DNA of 64,000 nucleotides from Curtobacterium pusillum (GCF_013359865.1 NZ_JABMCE010000063.1:1-64000); one strand, 5' to 3'; positions 50,289 through 60,375 are shown, counted from the stretch's first letter. Numbers and translations are program-made. The notes: generated by a model not told the origin, from the letters alone.

Positions 50289-51584
50289 TCAGTCGTTGCC
50301 GACCGAGCAGGTCTCCTCGGAGGCGCTCTGCCCCGTGATCGACGACGGCAGCGGCGTCGTCGAAGCGGTCGCCGTGCTCGTCGCGGTCCCGCCCGACGCG
50401 CCGGTACCGGTCGAGCTCCCGGTGGACCCGCTGCTCGTGCCGCTCGACGTGCCGGTCGAGGTGCCCGTCGACGGGGCCGTCGTCGCGGTGCCGCTCGAGT
50501 CCGTCGACTCCTCCGAAGCGCGTCCCGTCGACGAGTCGCTCAGCGAGGTCTTCTGGTCGCTCTGCAGCGCCACGTTGAGCGTGTGCGCGGCATCCTGGTC
50601 GACGATCACACGCGCACTGTCGTCCGGGTCGTCCGCGACCGGGTACTGCACGAACAGCATGTTCGCCGTGCTCATGCCACGCAGCGCCCCGGCGAGCCCG
50701 ACGAGGGTGCGTGCCTGCGCGAGTCCGTCGGACAGCGTCATGTTCGACAGTGCGGCGCCGGCCAGCTTGTAGAGCGTGATCGGGTTCGACAGCGTGCCGT
50801 CCGAGGTGACCTTGCGGAGCAGGGCGGACAGGAACACCTGCTGGGAGCTGATGCGGGCGAGGTCGCTGCCGTCGCCGACGCCGTGCCGGGTGCGGAGGAA
50901 CGCGAGCGCGTCCGATCCCTCGAGGTTGTGCGAGCCGGCGGTGAGGTGGAGGCCGGTGTACGTGTCGTTGATCGGCTCCGCGACGCAGACGTCGACGCCG
51001 CCGAGCGCGTTCGACATCTCGATGACGCCGTCGAAGGTGATGAGGCCCGCGTACGGGATGCTCAGGCCGGTGAGGTTCTCGACGGTGTCGACGACGCACG
51101 AGACGCCGCCGTTGCCGAGTGCGGTGTTGAACTGCGCCGATGCGGCCGCGGGGTACGTGGTTCCCGTCTCGGGGTTCGTGCACGCGGGGATCGGCACCAT
51201 GAGGTCGCGCGGGAAGCTGATCGCCGTGAGTTGCGTGTGGTCCTGCGAGATGTGGATCAGCATCGTGACGTCGTTGCGGGCGCCGTCGACGTCGTCCGCG
51301 GAGTCGAACTGCCCGACGCGCGTGTCGCTGCCGATCAGCAGGATGTTGGCGCCGCCCTTGATCGCCGTGATGTCGGCCGTCTTGGCGGTGCTCTGGTCGT
51401 CCGTGCTGAGCTTGACGGTCTGCGGCGCCGTGGCGAGCTGCGCGCCGGCGATGGCGGCGACGCTCGTCCCGCTCACCAGGACGACGGCGAGGGCCGAGGC
51501 CACGATCGACGCGAGCGTCGTCCACCCACGACGGCGGGGGAGTCTGCCGTGTCGGGCGAGCGGGCGTCGGGTGGCGTCGGGCAC
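50289..51584 (-). CDS. LytR-CpsA-Psr (LCP) family cell-wall ligase
   Basis: A 431-residue membrane-anchored protein, GTG start behind CGGAGA. A basic cytoplasmic N-terminus and one membrane helix (about 20-45) precede the LCP domain, which shows GGANILLIGSDTR, the polyprenyl-phosphate-binding Arg/Asp pattern RNDVTMLIHIS, ISFPRDLMVPIP, and the late ALAFLRTRHGVGDGSDLARI. LCP enzymes transfer teichoic acids, arabinogalactan or capsule glycans to peptidoglycan. The last ~85 residues are Ser/Thr/Gly-rich and end in ETCSVGND. It diverges from infA; TAGCGT on the minus strand at 51647-51642 is a possible -10. Confidence 0.92.
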   Translation of the reverse strand: MPDATRRPLARHGRLPRRRGWTTLASIVASALAVVLVSGTSVAAIAGAQLATAPQTVKLSTDDQSTAKTADITAIKGGANILLIGSDTRVGQFDSADDVDGARNDVTMLIHISQDHTQLTAISFPRDLMVPIPACTNPETGTTYPAAASAQFNTALGNGGVSCVVDTVENLTGLSIPYAGLITFDGVIEMSNALGGVDVCVAEPINDTYTGLHLTAGSHNLEGSDALAFLRTRHGVGDGSDLARISSQQVFLSALLRKVTSDGTLSNPITLYKLAGAALSNMTLSDGLAQARTLVGLAGALRGMSTANMLFVQYPVADDPDDSARVIVDQDAAHTLNVALQSDQKTSLSDSSTGRASEESTDSSGTATTAPSTGTSTGTSSGTSSGSTGSSTGTGASGGTATSTATASTTPLPSSITGQSASEETCSVGND

Positions 51585-51749
51585 GTGGTCTCCGTTCGGT
51601 GGTCCGCGCTGTCGAGCGGCGCGGACGAAGGCTGCGGGGTCACGCTAGGGTCCGGTGACTTGCGACGGCCCGGAAGCCGCCATCAAACCACTGTGGAACG
51701 CTCAGACTGGTCTGAGAAGCCCCAGACGGGGGGACTTCTCCGTCTCCAC

Positions 51750-51778
51750 TTGGCAATCCTGGGTTTACCACATAAGAT
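51750..51778 (+). promoter_or_regulatory. infA/alpha operon promoter
   Basis: TTGGCA (51750-51755) and TAAGAT (51773-51778) have exactly 17 bp between them in an AT-rich pocket. A start near 51785 gives a leader of about 90 nt to infA. Confidence 0.75.
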
Positions 51779-51873
51779 CGATCTTTGGTGTGCCATGCCT
51801 TCTGGGCGTGGCGCCCGACCCGCAGACCGGCTCGGGGATCACACCGGTAATCCAACCAAGCGACAGTGAGGCT

Positions 51874-52095
51874 ATGGCCAAGAAAGACGGCGTCATCGAG
51901 ATCGAGGGCTCGGTGCTCGAAGCTCTGCCCAACGCGATGTTCCGCGTTGAGCTGACCAACGGACACAAGGTCCTCGCGCACATCTCCGGGAAGATGCGCC
52001 AGCACTACATCCGCATCCTCCCCGAGGACCGCGTGATCGTGGAGCTGAGCCCGTACGACCTGACCCGCGGCCGGATCGTCTACCGCTACAAGTGA
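51874..52095 (+). CDS. infA: translation initiation factor IF-1
   Basis: A 73-residue OB-fold factor that binds the ribosomal A site during initiation. [20 protein letters not shown] and the [20 protein letters not shown] block are nearly invariant in Actinobacteria. The ATG at 51874 is fixed by this N-terminus; the in-frame upstream part runs into the promoter. Confidence 0.97.
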   Translation: MAKKDGVIEIEGSVLEALPNAMFRVELTNGHKVLAHISGKMRQHYIRILPEDRVIVELSPYDLTRGRIVYRYK

Positions 52096-52165
52096 TCCGC
52101 GAGCTGGAAAGGAACGGCCCGGCAACCCTGCCGAGCACGAAGCCAGCGAGCACGAGGAAACAACA

Positions 52166-52282
52166 ATGAAGGTCAACCCCAGCGTCAAGCCCATCTGCGA
52201 GCACTGCCGTGTCATCCGCCGCAAGGGCCGCGTCATGGTGATCTGCAAGAGCAACCCGCGTCACAAGCAGCGCCAGGGCTAG
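52166..52282 (+). CDS. rpmJ: 50S ribosomal protein L36
   Basis: bL36, only 38 residues, of the zinc-binding (C+) type: [20 protein letters not shown], then [17 protein letters not shown], giving three Cys and one His as ligands. CGAGGAAAC precedes the ATG. It lies 70 bp after infA and 162 bp before rpsM; that gap includes a CTCGGG/CCCGAG hairpin but no gene. Confidence 0.95.
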   Translation: MKVNPSVKPICEHCRVIRRKGRVMVICKSNPRHKQRQG

Positions 52283-52444
52283 TCCCGGCTGCCTGATGCG
52301 GATCGCCTCCGGGCGGCCTGCGCAGGATCCACAACTCAACATCGAACGCAGTACCAAGAACCGCGCGAGCGGGGACACCTCGGGTCGGAGGCCCGAGCAC
52401 CGGTACTGCTCCACACCTCCATCGACAACAGGAGCAGCCAGCAC

Positions 52445-52819
52445 ATGGCACGTCTAGCAGGCGTCGACATCCCGCGCGAGAAGCGCGTGGAGATCGCACT
52501 CACGTACATCTACGGCGTCGGCCGTACCCGCGCGGTCCAGGCACTCGCCGAGACCGGTATCTCCGGTGACATCCGCGTCAAGGACCTGACCGACGACCAG
52601 CTCGTCGCCCTCCGTGACTTCATCGAGGGCAACTTCAAGGTGGAGGGTGACCTCCGCCGTGAGGTCGCAGCCGACATCCGCCGCAAGGTCGAGATCGGTA
52701 GCTACGAGGGTCTCCGCCACCGTCGTGGTCTCCCGGTGCGCGGTCAGCGCACCAAGACCAACGCGCGTACCCGCAAGGGACCGAAGCGCACCGTGGCAGG
52801 CAAGAAGAAGGCCCGATAG
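52445..52819 (+). CDS. rpsM: 30S ribosomal protein S13
   Basis: uS13, 124 residues, forms bridges B1a/B1b. [30 protein letters not shown] and the C-terminal [20 protein letters not shown] are conserved. A leader of about 160 nt separates it from rpmJ. Confidence 0.97.
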   Translation: MARLAGVDIPREKRVEIALTYIYGVGRTRAVQALAETGISGDIRVKDLTDDQLVALRDFIEGNFKVEGDLRREVAADIRRKVEIGSYEGLRHRRGLPVRGQRTKTNARTRKGPKRTVAGKKKAR

Positions 52820-52828
52820 GAGATCATC

Positions 52829-53227
52829 ATGGCTACCCCCAAGACTGCCGCGCGCAAGCCGCGCCGCAAGGAGAAGAAGAACGTCGCCGTGGGCCAGGCC
52901 CACATCAAGAGCACGTTCAACAACACGATCGTCAGCATCACCGACCCGTCGGGTGCCGTCCTGAGCTGGGCGTCCTCGGGTGCCGTGGGCTTCAAGGGTT
53001 CGCGCAAGTCGACGCCGTTCGCGGCGCAGCTCGCGGCCGAGTCCGCTGCGCGTCAGGCGCAGGAGCACGGCGTCAAGAAGGTCGACGTCTTCGTGAAGGG
53101 TCCGGGTTCGGGCCGCGAGACCGCGATCCGCTCGCTCCAGGCCGCCGGCCTCGAGGTCGGCTCGATCAACGACGTCACGCCGCAGGCGCACAACGGGTGC
53201 CGCCCGCCCAAGCGCCGTCGCGTCTGA
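52829..53227 (+). CDS. rpsK: 30S ribosomal protein S11
   Basis: uS11, 132 residues, at the 30S platform. A basic N-terminus ([18 protein letters not shown]) is followed by [20 protein letters not shown] and the C-terminal [18 protein letters not shown]. It follows rpsM by 9 bp. rpsD is not encoded between rpsK and rpoA. Confidence 0.97.
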   Translation: MATPKTAARKPRRKEKKNVAVGQAHIKSTFNNTIVSITDPSGAVLSWASSGAVGFKGSRKSTPFAAQLAAESAARQAQEHGVKKVDVFVKGPGSGRETAIRSLQAAGLEVGSINDVTPQAHNGCRPPKRRRV

Positions 53228-53247
53228 CGCGAGGAGCAACCGGCCGC

Positions 53248-53281
53248 GCCCTGCTCGTCCCCTGACGGGGTCGGGCAGGGC
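53248..53281 (+). terminator. hairpin between rpsK and rpoA
   Basis: GCCCTGC (53248-53254) pairs with GCAGGGC (53275-53281), with internal CCCC/GGGG pairing. There is no T-run; it may attenuate or process the transcript in the 190-bp gap before rpoA. Confidence 0.5.
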
Positions 53282-53417
53282 CAGCGGCCATTCCTGGTCG
53301 TTCGATCGCGCACATCGGTGCGCGTGATCACAACTCAACAGACCCGTCGGGGCCCGGTCGGCCCCGTCGTACCGCCGAGTGTCATATAGCGGACACTCCG
53401 CCGAAAGGAATCCCACA

Positions 53418-54413
53418 GTGCTCATTGCACAGCGCCCCACCCTGACCGAGGAATCGATCTCCGAGTTCCGCTCGCGCTTCGTCATCGAGCCGCTCGAGCC
53501 CGGCTTCGGTTACACCCTCGGCAACTCGCTGCGCCGCACGCTCCTCTCCTCGATCCCCGGCGCGGCTGTCACCAGCATCCGCATCGACGGCGTCCTCCAC
53601 GAGTTCAGCACCGTGCCCGGTGTCAAGGAAGACGTCACCGAGATCATCCTCAACATCAAGAGCCTGGTCGTCTCCAGCGAGCACGACGAGCCGATCACGG
53701 CGTACCTGCGCAAGCAGGGTGCCGGTCAGGTCACCGCGGCGGACATCTCCGCTCCGGCCGGCGTCGAGATCCACAACCCGGACCTCGTCATCGCGACCCT
53801 GAACGACACCGCGCGCTTCGAGCTCGAGCTGACGATCGAGCGTGGCCGTGGCTACGTGTCGGCGACGCAGAACCGTTCGGAGTTCAGCGAGGCCGGTCAG
53901 ATCCCGATCGACTCGATCTACTCGCCGGTCCTCAAGGTCACCTACCGCGTCGAGGCGACGCGTGCCGGTGAGCGCACGGACTTCGACCGCCTGGTCGTCG
54001 ACGTCGAGTCGAAGCCGGCCATCACGCCGCGCGACGCCATCGCGTCGGCCGGCCGGACGCTCGTCGAGCTGTTCGGGCTCGCCCGTGAGCTCAACACGGC
54101 GGCCGAGGGCATCGAGATCGGCCCCGCGCCGGTCGACGCCGTGCTCTCGAACGAGCTGCAGACCCCGATCGAGGACCTCGACCTGTCGGTCCGCAGCTAC
54201 AACTGCCTCAAGCGGGAGGGCATCAACACGGTGTCCGAGCTCGTCGCCCTCTCGGAGACGCAGCTCATGAACATCCGCAACTTCGGTCAGAAGTCGGTGG
54301 ACGAGGTCAAGGACAAGCTCACCGAGCTCGGCCTGTCCCTCAAGGACACCGTCCCCGGATTCGACGGCGCCCACTTCTACAGCGGGTACGACGAGGACGA
54401 GTCCAGCAACTGA
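53418..54413 (+). CDS. rpoA: DNA-directed RNA polymerase subunit alpha
   Basis: Dimerising scaffold subunit of RNA polymerase, 331 residues. The GTG at 53418 follows GAAAGGAA and gives the usual start [20 protein letters not shown]. The N-terminal dimerisation domain ([20 protein letters not shown]) and the C-terminal promoter/activator-binding domain ([40 protein letters not shown]) are complete. The frame is open 13 codons further upstream without support. Confidence 0.98.
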   Translation: MLIAQRPTLTEESISEFRSRFVIEPLEPGFGYTLGNSLRRTLLSSIPGAAVTSIRIDGVLHEFSTVPGVKEDVTEIILNIKSLVVSSEHDEPITAYLRKQGAGQVTAADISAPAGVEIHNPDLVIATLNDTARFELELTIERGRGYVSATQNRSEFSEAGQIPIDSIYSPVLKVTYRVEATRAGERTDFDRLVVDVESKPAITPRDAIASAGRTLVELFGLARELNTAAEGIEIGPAPVDAVLSNELQTPIEDLDLSVRSYNCLKREGINTVSELVALSETQLMNIRNFGQKSVDEVKDKLTELGLSLKDTVPGFDGAHFYSGYDEDESSN

Positions 54414-54481
54414 CCTCGCGCTGATGCGCACGCGCGCAGCTGACGCAGCGCGCACCACTCTTTCACCACTGGAGAACTGAC

Positions 54482-55042
54482 ATGCCGAAGCCCACCAAGG
54501 GCCCCCGCCTCGGTGGCGGCCCCGCCCACGAGCGCCTGCTCCTGAGCAACCTCGCCAACGCCCTCTTCACGCACGGTCGCATCACGACCACCGAGACGAA
54601 GGCCAAGCGTCTCCGTCCCGTCGCCGAGCGTCTCATCACGTTCGCGAAGCGTGGCGACCTGCACGCGCGTCGTCGCGTGATCAGCATCCTGCGCGACAAG
54701 TCCGTCGTGCACACGCTGTTCACCGAGATCGCACCGCAGGTCGAGGACCGTCAGGGCGGCTACACCCGCATCACGAAGCTCGGCTTCCGCAAGGGTGACA
54801 ACGCTCCCCTCGCGTCGATCGAGCTCGTCCTCGAGCCGGTGTCGGGCAAGCCCGCCCCGGTGAAGCGCGACGCGGCCCCGGCCGCTGCTGCTCCGGTCGC
54901 GGAGACCGAGCCCACCGAGGAGGCCCCGGTCGAGGAGACCGAGACCACCGAGGAGTCCGCTCCGGTCGAGGCCGAGACGGAGACCGAGGCTGCTGCCGAG
55001 GTCGAGAGCGACGCCGCGGAGAAGTCGGACGACGCCGAGTAG
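54482..55042 (+). CDS. rplQ: 50S ribosomal protein L17 with acidic tail
   Basis: bL17, 186 residues compared with about 120-130 in most bacteria. The core ([60 protein letters not shown]) is followed by about 65 residues made almost only of Ala, Glu, Thr, Val and Pro. The tail is strongly acidic, in contrast to the basic core. It is the last gene of the alpha operon. Confidence 0.97.
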   Translation: MPKPTKGPRLGGGPAHERLLLSNLANALFTHGRITTTETKAKRLRPVAERLITFAKRGDLHARRRVISILRDKSVVHTLFTEIAPQVEDRQGGYTRITKLGFRKGDNAPLASIELVLEPVSGKPAPVKRDAAPAAAAPVAETEPTEEAPVEETETTEESAPVEAETETEAAAEVESDAAEKSDDAE

Positions 55043-55063
55043 GTCATCGCACCACACCACGAG

Positions 55064-55095
55064 GAGGCCCCCGCAACGCAGGTTGCGGGGGCCTC
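55064..55095 (+). terminator. terminator after rplQ
   Basis: GAGGCCCCCGCAAC (55064-55077) pairs perfectly with GTTGCGGGGGCCTC (55082-55095) around GCAG, 22 nt after the rplQ stop. There is no T-run. Confidence 0.75.
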
Positions 55096-55144
55096 GTCGG
55101 ATTCTCGGGGCGACAGTCGACGGACGTTTCCCAGCGGCACCCCG

Positions 55145-55150
55145 TAGCGT
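55145..55150 (+). promoter_or_regulatory. candidate -10 for the FUSC gene
   Basis: TAGCGT 27 nt before the ATG at 55178, matching the hexamers upstream of pilB, the lamin-tail gene and the LCP gene. No clear -35. Confidence 0.4.
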
Positions 55151-55177
55151 GACCGGCCGACACGACGAGAGGGAGCG

Positions 55178-56296
55178 ATGCGGTTCGAGCACATCGCGGG
55201 GATGGGGACCCGGGTCTGGCGGTGGAGCCGGACGTCTGGGACGCAGCCGCGTCTGCTGCACGCCGGCAAGGCCGCGGCTGCCGCGGTCATCGCCTGGTTC
55301 ATCGCACGGCACGTCCCCGGCGTGGCCGCCGCGTACCCGTACTACGCTCCGCTCGGCGCCGTCGTGGCCATGCAGGCGACCGTGTTCGCGGGCATCCGGA
55401 GCGGAGTGCAGACCCTCGTCGGCATCGCGCTGGGCATCGTCATCGCCGGCTTCACGATGTGGGTCGGCGACCCGGGGTTCCTCGCGGTCGCACTCGCCGT
55501 CGGCATCGGCGTGCTCGTGGGTGGCTTCCGGGTCCTCGGCGAGGGCAGCTCGTGGGTGTCCACCGCGGCGCTGTTCGTCCTGCTCGTCGGCGGCGCGCAC
55601 GCCGAGGGGTACTCGCTCGGGTACCTCGTGCAGATGGCCGTCGGCGTCGTGGTCGGGCTGCTCGTGAACTTCCTCGTGTTCCCGCCGCTGCACTTCTGGG
55701 ACGCGGAGCACCGCATCGACGCGGTGAACGAGGTGCTTGCCGACCACCTGGACGGCCTCGCGCGCGTCCTCGAGGAAGGCAATCGCGACGAGAAGGCCTG
55801 GGACCGGCAGCAGGACCGGCTCGACCGTGCGATCGCCGACGTGCGGTCGCGCGTCTCGATCGCGCACGAGAGCCGGCGGCTGAACCCGCGCGGGGCGTTG
55901 CGCGGCTCACGGGCGCGGCTGCAGCGGGACGGGGCACGGTTCCGGGCGCTGGAGCGCGTCGCCTGGTACACGACGGACCTCACCGAGCTCGTCGCGCGGT
56001 CCGGGCCGGTGCCCGACGGACTCGGTCGACCGGACCCGGCGTTCGCAGGCCCTCTCGCGAAGGCGCTCCGGCAGCTCGCGTGCATGATCCGCGGCGAGTG
56101 CCCCGAGGAGGCCGGCGACGACGCGATCGCCGAGGTCGAGCGGGCGTTGGACGCCTCGCGGGAGAACCCGTCCCACGTCGCGGTGACCTCGGCGGCCCTC
56201 GTCGCGCTGCGGGGCATCGTCGAGTCGGAGCGGCGTGCCACGAACGACCCGGACACCCGCACGGGCCCGTCGGCGTTCGGTCGGCCGCGCGGCTGA
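55178..56296 (+). CDS. FUSC/aromatic-acid-exporter-like membrane protein
   Basis: A 372-residue protein, ATG behind AGAGGGAG. The N-terminal half has about six hydrophobic segments (roughly 30-48, 58-72, 77-97, 100-120, 126-142 and 148-170), including the family-like AYPYYAPLGAVVAMQATVFA and GIRSGVQTLVGIALGIVIAG. The C-terminal half is cytoplasmic and helical (RVLEEGNRDEKAWDRQQDRL and further). This is the FUSC/ArAE layout of putative efflux or membrane-stress proteins; transport is not demonstrated for most members. It stands alone between the alpha operon and the BTAD regulator. Confidence 0.8.
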   Translation: MRFEHIAGMGTRVWRWSRTSGTQPRLLHAGKAAAAAVIAWFIARHVPGVAAAYPYYAPLGAVVAMQATVFAGIRSGVQTLVGIALGIVIAGFTMWVGDPGFLAVALAVGIGVLVGGFRVLGEGSSWVSTAALFVLLVGGAHAEGYSLGYLVQMAVGVVVGLLVNFLVFPPLHFWDAEHRIDAVNEVLADHLDGLARVLEEGNRDEKAWDRQQDRLDRAIADVRSRVSIAHESRRLNPRGALRGSRARLQRDGARFRALERVAWYTTDLTELVARSGPVPDGLGRPDPAFAGPLAKALRQLACMIRGECPEEAGDDAIAEVERALDASRENPSHVAVTSAALVALRGIVESERRATNDPDTRTGPSAFGRPRG

Positions 56297-56322
56297 CGGA
56301 GCGATCGGGCATCGACCGTCCG

Positions 56323-56328
56323 TAGACT
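56323..56328 (+). promoter_or_regulatory. leaderless-type -10 for the BTAD regulator
   Basis: TAGACT ends 6 nt before the GTG at 56335, and no ribosome-binding site is present. Confidence 0.6.
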
Positions 56329-56334
56329 CGCACC

Positions 56335-59300
56335 GTGCCCGAGCAGCCCCGCATCGCCGTCCTCGGACCGGTCATGGTCGAGGGCCCCGCCGGAGCGCCG
56401 ACGTCCGTGCCGGGTGCCCTCGCGCGGTCGTTCCTCACCGCGCTGGTCCTGGCCCGCGGGCACGCCGTGACGACCGAGGCGCTCATCGACGAGCTCTGGC
56501 CCGACGACCGGCCCCGCGGTGCGCGTGCGGCTCTGCAGACCCTCGTGTCCCGGCTCCGACGCGGCGTCGCCGAGGGGCTCGTGGTGTCGACGAGCACCGG
56601 GTACGCCCTCGGCTGCGACCCCGACGACGTCGACCTCGCACGCGCCGAACGGTGCGCCGCGGACCACGTCGACGCGGGAACGGCCCGCTCGGCGCTCGAC
56701 CTGTGGCGGGGCAGCCCGGGCGACGACGTGGACGGGGACCTCGGCGACGCCCTCGCCGAACGGGCCTCGGCGGCACGACGGGCGCTCCGGCGGGCACTCG
56801 GCACCGCCCTGCTCGACTCCGGGCACGCCGACGAAGCCGTCGACCTCTGGACGGCGGAGGCGCAGGCGAACCCCTTCGACGAGGTCGCCGTCGCGGGCTG
56901 CATGCGCGCCCTGGTCGCCGCGGGACGGACCGCGGAGGCGCTCGCCGCCTTCGCGACGCACCGTGACCGCCTGGCCGACGAGCTCGGCGCGGACCCGTCC
57001 GCCGACCTGGTGCGGCTGAACGCCGAGCTGCTCCGCCGCTCGGCAGCCGACAGCGGGCGAGCGCGCCGCGTCGGGCTGCGGGCAGCGCCGAACGCGCTGG
57101 TCGGACGGGAGGCGGACCTCGCCACCGTCTCGGACCTCCTGTCCCGAAACCGGCTGGTCACGATCCTCGGCGCGGGCGGCCTCGGCAAGACCCGTCTCGC
57201 GCAGGCGGTCGCCGCGGGGGTGCCGCCGACCTGCGGCGTCGTGGTGTTCGAGCTCGCGCCGCTCGCCGCCGCCGAGGACATCGTCCCGGCGCTCGGCGCG
57301 CTCCTCGGCGTGGCCGAGTTCCGGTCCGCCCGGTCCTTGCGCGACGTGGTCGTCGCGGACCTGCAGACCCGAGTGGTCCGCGCCCTCGCCGACGGCCCGA
57401 CCGTGCTCGTCCTCGACAACTGCGAGCACCTCGTCGCCGAGGTCGCCGCGTTCGCCGCCGACCTGCTCGCCGCGGACCCCGAGCTGCGCATCCTCACCAC
57501 CTCGCGCGCCCCGCTCGCGATCGCCGGCGAGGTCGTGGCACCCCTCGCGCCCCTACCGGTCGAGGCCGACGGCGCCGCGGTCCGGCTGTTCACCGAGCGC
57601 GCCCGCGCCGCCCGGCCCGGAGCCGTCCTGCCCGTCGACACCGTCCGCCGGATCTGCACGCGGCTCGACGGGTCCCCGCTCGCGATCGAGCTGGCCGCAG
57701 CCCGCATCCGGGGCATGAGCATCGACGACATCGAGCGCCGGCTGGACGACCGGTTCGCGCTGCTCCGCGGCGGTGACCGCAACGCTCCGGAACGCCACCG
57801 CACGCTCCTCGCGGTCATCGAGTGGAGCTGGCGACTCCTCGACGAGGGAGCGCAGGGCCTCCTCACCCGGCTCGCGCTGTTCCCGGACGGCCTCGCGGTC
57901 GACGCCGTGGAGGCCGTCGCCGCGCCCGACCGCCGGGACGAGGCGCTCGACGACCTCGCCGAACTCGTCGAGCAGTCCCTCGTGCAGCTCGTCGAGCACG
58001 AGGGCGAACCCGTCCGCTACCGCCTGCTCGAGACCGTCCGCGAGTTCGGGGCCGCGCGCCTCGACGAGCGCGGCACGACCGAGACCGTCCGGACGGCGAT
58101 GATCCGGTGGGGCCGGGACTTCGCCGCCTCCCGCAACCTGTTCACGATCACCGGCGAGGCCCAGCTCGAACGGTTCCGCGAGGTCGGCCGGGAAGCCGAC
58201 AACCTCGTGACGCTGCTCCGCTGGAGCCTCGGCGCCGACGACGGGTCCGCCGTCGCCCACCTGTTCGCCGCGCTCGGCGGCTTCTGGTCCCTGCGGGGCG
58301 CCCACGGCGAGGTCGTCGCGATCGCCCCCGAGATCGTCCCCGTGCTCCGCCGGATGTCCCCGGAACCCGACGACCGCGCTGCCGTCGTGCTCGGACTCGT
58401 CGTCACCGGGGCGTCCGCCGCGTTCACCGACCGGCGTTCGGCGGCGCTCGCGATCTCGACGCTGCGCCGGACGATGCGCCGGGGGACGACCGGGTTCGCG
58501 GTGCTCGACGCCCAGGCCGCACTGCTGCTCACCCTCGGACGGCCCGCCGTGGGGCACGCCCTGCTCGCCCGCTACCGGGACGACCCAGACCCCGGCGTCG
58601 CGTGTCTCGCCAACATGCTGAGCGCCCCGCTCGCCGAGAACGACGGCGACTTCGAGGACGCCCTCCGCTACGCGAAGCGGGCCGAAGCACTCGCGCGGAT
58701 CACCGACGACGCCTGGACGACCGGATCCGGTGCGGTGACCATGACCCAGCTCCTCGCCCAGACCGGCCGGTACGCCGAGGCCCTGCAGGCGGCGGACGTG
58801 GCCCGCGAGCAGCTCGAGCGGTTCGGCGCCGACGACGACCTCTACGAGATCGGTTGGACGGTCGGGCTCTGTGCCGCGTCCACCGGCGACGTCGTCCGCG
58901 CCAGGTCGATCGCCGCCGACCTGCAGCACCGCCCGGTCGAGGCGCGCGGCGGCTTCGACGGCGACCGTGCCCAGATCGGGGTCCTCGCCGTGGCGATCGG
59001 CGCCGAGTGCGCCCGCTGGGAGGGCGACCTCGCACGCGGCGCCGCCGAGTACGCCCGGGCATGGGAGTTCGTGCTGCCCTTCCGCAAGCAGACGCCGCAC
59101 TGGACCCTGATGGCGGGCGCGGCCCGGATCGCGGCGGAGGACGAGACCGTGGCGGGCCTCCCCGACGGGGCCGAGCCGCGCCTCCTGGCCGAGCGCTCGC
59201 GCACCGTCGTCGCCCGTCGCCTGCGCGTCGGAGCGCTCGTGATGGTCCGCATCCACCCGTGGTGGCTCGACCTGCCCGTCATCGGGACCGCGTTCCTGGG

Positions 59301-59544
59301 ACTGGCGCTCGCCGCGGTCCGTGCCGGCCGACCCGACCACGCCGCCCGGTGCTGGTCGTTCGCGACGAGGCTCGGCTCGCGCCAGGACTTCGCCGTCCTG
59401 CAGCACGACCGGATGCGGCCGCTGCTCGCCGACGCCGTCGGCGAGCCCCTGCTCGCGGACGCCGAGACGGCCTCGGCCGGATGGGACCGGGCCGAGGCCG
59501 TCTCGCGGGCGAGGCTCCTGCTCGAGGAGCTCCGCTTCAGCTGA
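56335..59544 (+). CDS. AfsR/SARP-type regulator with BTAD, NB-ARC-like ATPase and helical C-terminus
   Basis: A 1069-residue multidomain regulator. The N-terminal winged-helix DNA-binding domain (RSFLTALVLARGHAVTTEAL, IDELWPDDRPRGARAALQTL) is joined to a bacterial transcriptional activator (BTAD) domain ending near 250. An AAA/NB-ARC-like ATPase follows, with Walker A GAGGLGKT at 279-286, the Walker B-like TVLVLDNCEHLV and the TTSRAPLAIAGE sensor segment. The last ~500 residues are helical, TPR-like. No C-terminal LuxR helix-turn-helix is seen. Relatives control secondary metabolism and stress. It converges on an ABC exporter pair, which could be a target. Start is leaderless GTG. Confidence 0.9.
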   Translation: MPEQPRIAVLGPVMVEGPAGAPTSVPGALARSFLTALVLARGHAVTTEALIDELWPDDRPRGARAALQTLVSRLRRGVAEGLVVSTSTGYALGCDPDDVDLARAERCAADHVDAGTARSALDLWRGSPGDDVDGDLGDALAERASAARRALRRALGTALLDSGHADEAVDLWTAEAQANPFDEVAVAGCMRALVAAGRTAEALAAFATHRDRLADELGADPSADLVRLNAELLRRSAADSGRARRVGLRAAPNALVGREADLATVSDLLSRNRLVTILGAGGLGKTRLAQAVAAGVPPTCGVVVFELAPLAAAEDIVPALGALLGVAEFRSARSLRDVVVADLQTRVVRALADGPTVLVLDNCEHLVAEVAAFAADLLAADPELRILTTSRAPLAIAGEVVAPLAPLPVEADGAAVRLFTERARAARPGAVLPVDTVRRICTRLDGSPLAIELAAARIRGMSIDDIERRLDDRFALLRGGDRNAPERHRTLLAVIEWSWRLLDEGAQGLLTRLALFPDGLAVDAVEAVAAPDRRDEALDDLAELVEQSLVQLVEHEGEPVRYRLLETVREFGAARLDERGTTETVRTAMIRWGRDFAASRNLFTITGEAQLERFREVGREADNLVTLLRWSLGADDGSAVAHLFAALGGFWSLRGAHGEVVAIAPEIVPVLRRMSPEPDDRAAVVLGLVVTGASAAFTDRRSAALAISTLRRTMRRGTTGFAVLDAQAALLLTLGRPAVGHALLARYRDDPDPGVACLANMLSAPLAENDGDFEDALRYAKRAEALARITDDAWTTGSGAVTMTQLLAQTGRYAEALQAADVAREQLERFGADDDLYEIGWTVGLCAASTGDVVRARSIAADLQHRPVEARGGFDGDRAQIGVLAVAIGAECARWEGDLARGAAEYARAWEFVLPFRKQTPHWTLMAGAARIAAEDETVAGLPDGAEPRLLAERSRTVVARRLRVGALVMVRIHPWWLDLPVIGTAFLGLALAAVRAGRPDHAARCWSFATRLGSRQDFAVLQHDRMRPLLADAVGEPLLADAETASAGWDRAEAVSRARLLLEELRFS

Positions 59545-60375
59545 TCACGCCTTCCGCATGTACGCGCGGACGGTCAGCGGCGCGAACACCGCCACGATCA
59601 CGGCGGCGCCGAGCAGGCTGATCCAGAGATCGCCCGTCACGGTGCCGTGGTTGACCAGGTCGCGCACGGCGGTGACGAGGTGCGACACCGGGTTGACGTC
59701 GACGAACCACTTCAGCCAGCTCGGCAGGGTGTCGGCCGGCACGAACGCGTTCGACAGGAACGTCAGCGGGAACAGGATCATCATCGAGATGCCCTGCACG
59801 CTCGACGCGGTGCGGGCGATGACGCCGAAGAACGCGAAGATCCAGCTGACGGCCCACGCGCTCGCGACGACGAGCAGGCCGGCGCCGACCAGGGCGAGGA
59901 ACCCGCCCTCCGGACGCAGACCCATGATCCAGCCCATCACGAACGTGAGCGTCGTGGCGATCGCGTACCGGACCGTGTCGGCGAGGAGCGCTCCGGCGAG
60001 CGGGGCGATCCGGGCGATCGGCAGGGAACGGAAGCGATCGAACACGCCCTTGTCCATGTCCTCACGGAGCTGGACGCCGGTCACGACGGACGCCGTGATG
60101 ACGGTCTGCACGAGGATGCCCGGGATGATCGTCGGCAGGTAGCTGCCCACGTCGCCGGCGATCGCACCGCCGAAGATGTACGTGAACATCAGCGTGAAGA
60201 GGATCGGCTGGAACGTCACGTCGAACAGCTGCTCGGGCGTGCGCCGGACCTTCACCAGGCCGCGGTACGCCATCGTGAAGGACTGCCGGATCGTCGCGCC
60301 GAGCCCGGAGCCGCCGATGCCGGGGCGCGGGGTGATGCGGGGAGCCGATGTCGGGGTGGGGGCGATGGTGGTCAT
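59545..60375 (-). CDS. ABC-2 type transporter permease (DrrB-like)
   Basis: A 276-residue permease with about six membrane segments, including LFTLMFTYIFGGAIAGDVGS and the late loop FPLTFLSNAFVPADTLPSWL before DVNPVSHLVTAVRDL, which are typical of DrrB-type drug/antibiotic exporters. The ATG behind GAAGGGAGC overlaps the stop of the ATPase gene, so the two are translationally coupled. Its last base abuts the end of the BTAD regulator on the other strand. Substrate unknown. Confidence 0.9.
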   Translation of the reverse strand: MTTIAPTPTSAPRITPRPGIGGSGLGATIRQSFTMAYRGLVKVRRTPEQLFDVTFQPILFTLMFTYIFGGAIAGDVGSYLPTIIPGILVQTVITASVVTGVQLREDMDKGVFDRFRSLPIARIAPLAGALLADTVRYAIATTLTFVMGWIMGLRPEGGFLALVGAGLLVVASAWAVSWIFAFFGVIARTASSVQGISMMILFPLTFLSNAFVPADTLPSWLKWFVDVNPVSHLVTAVRDLVNHGTVTGDLWISLLGAAVIVAVFAPLTVRAYMRKA

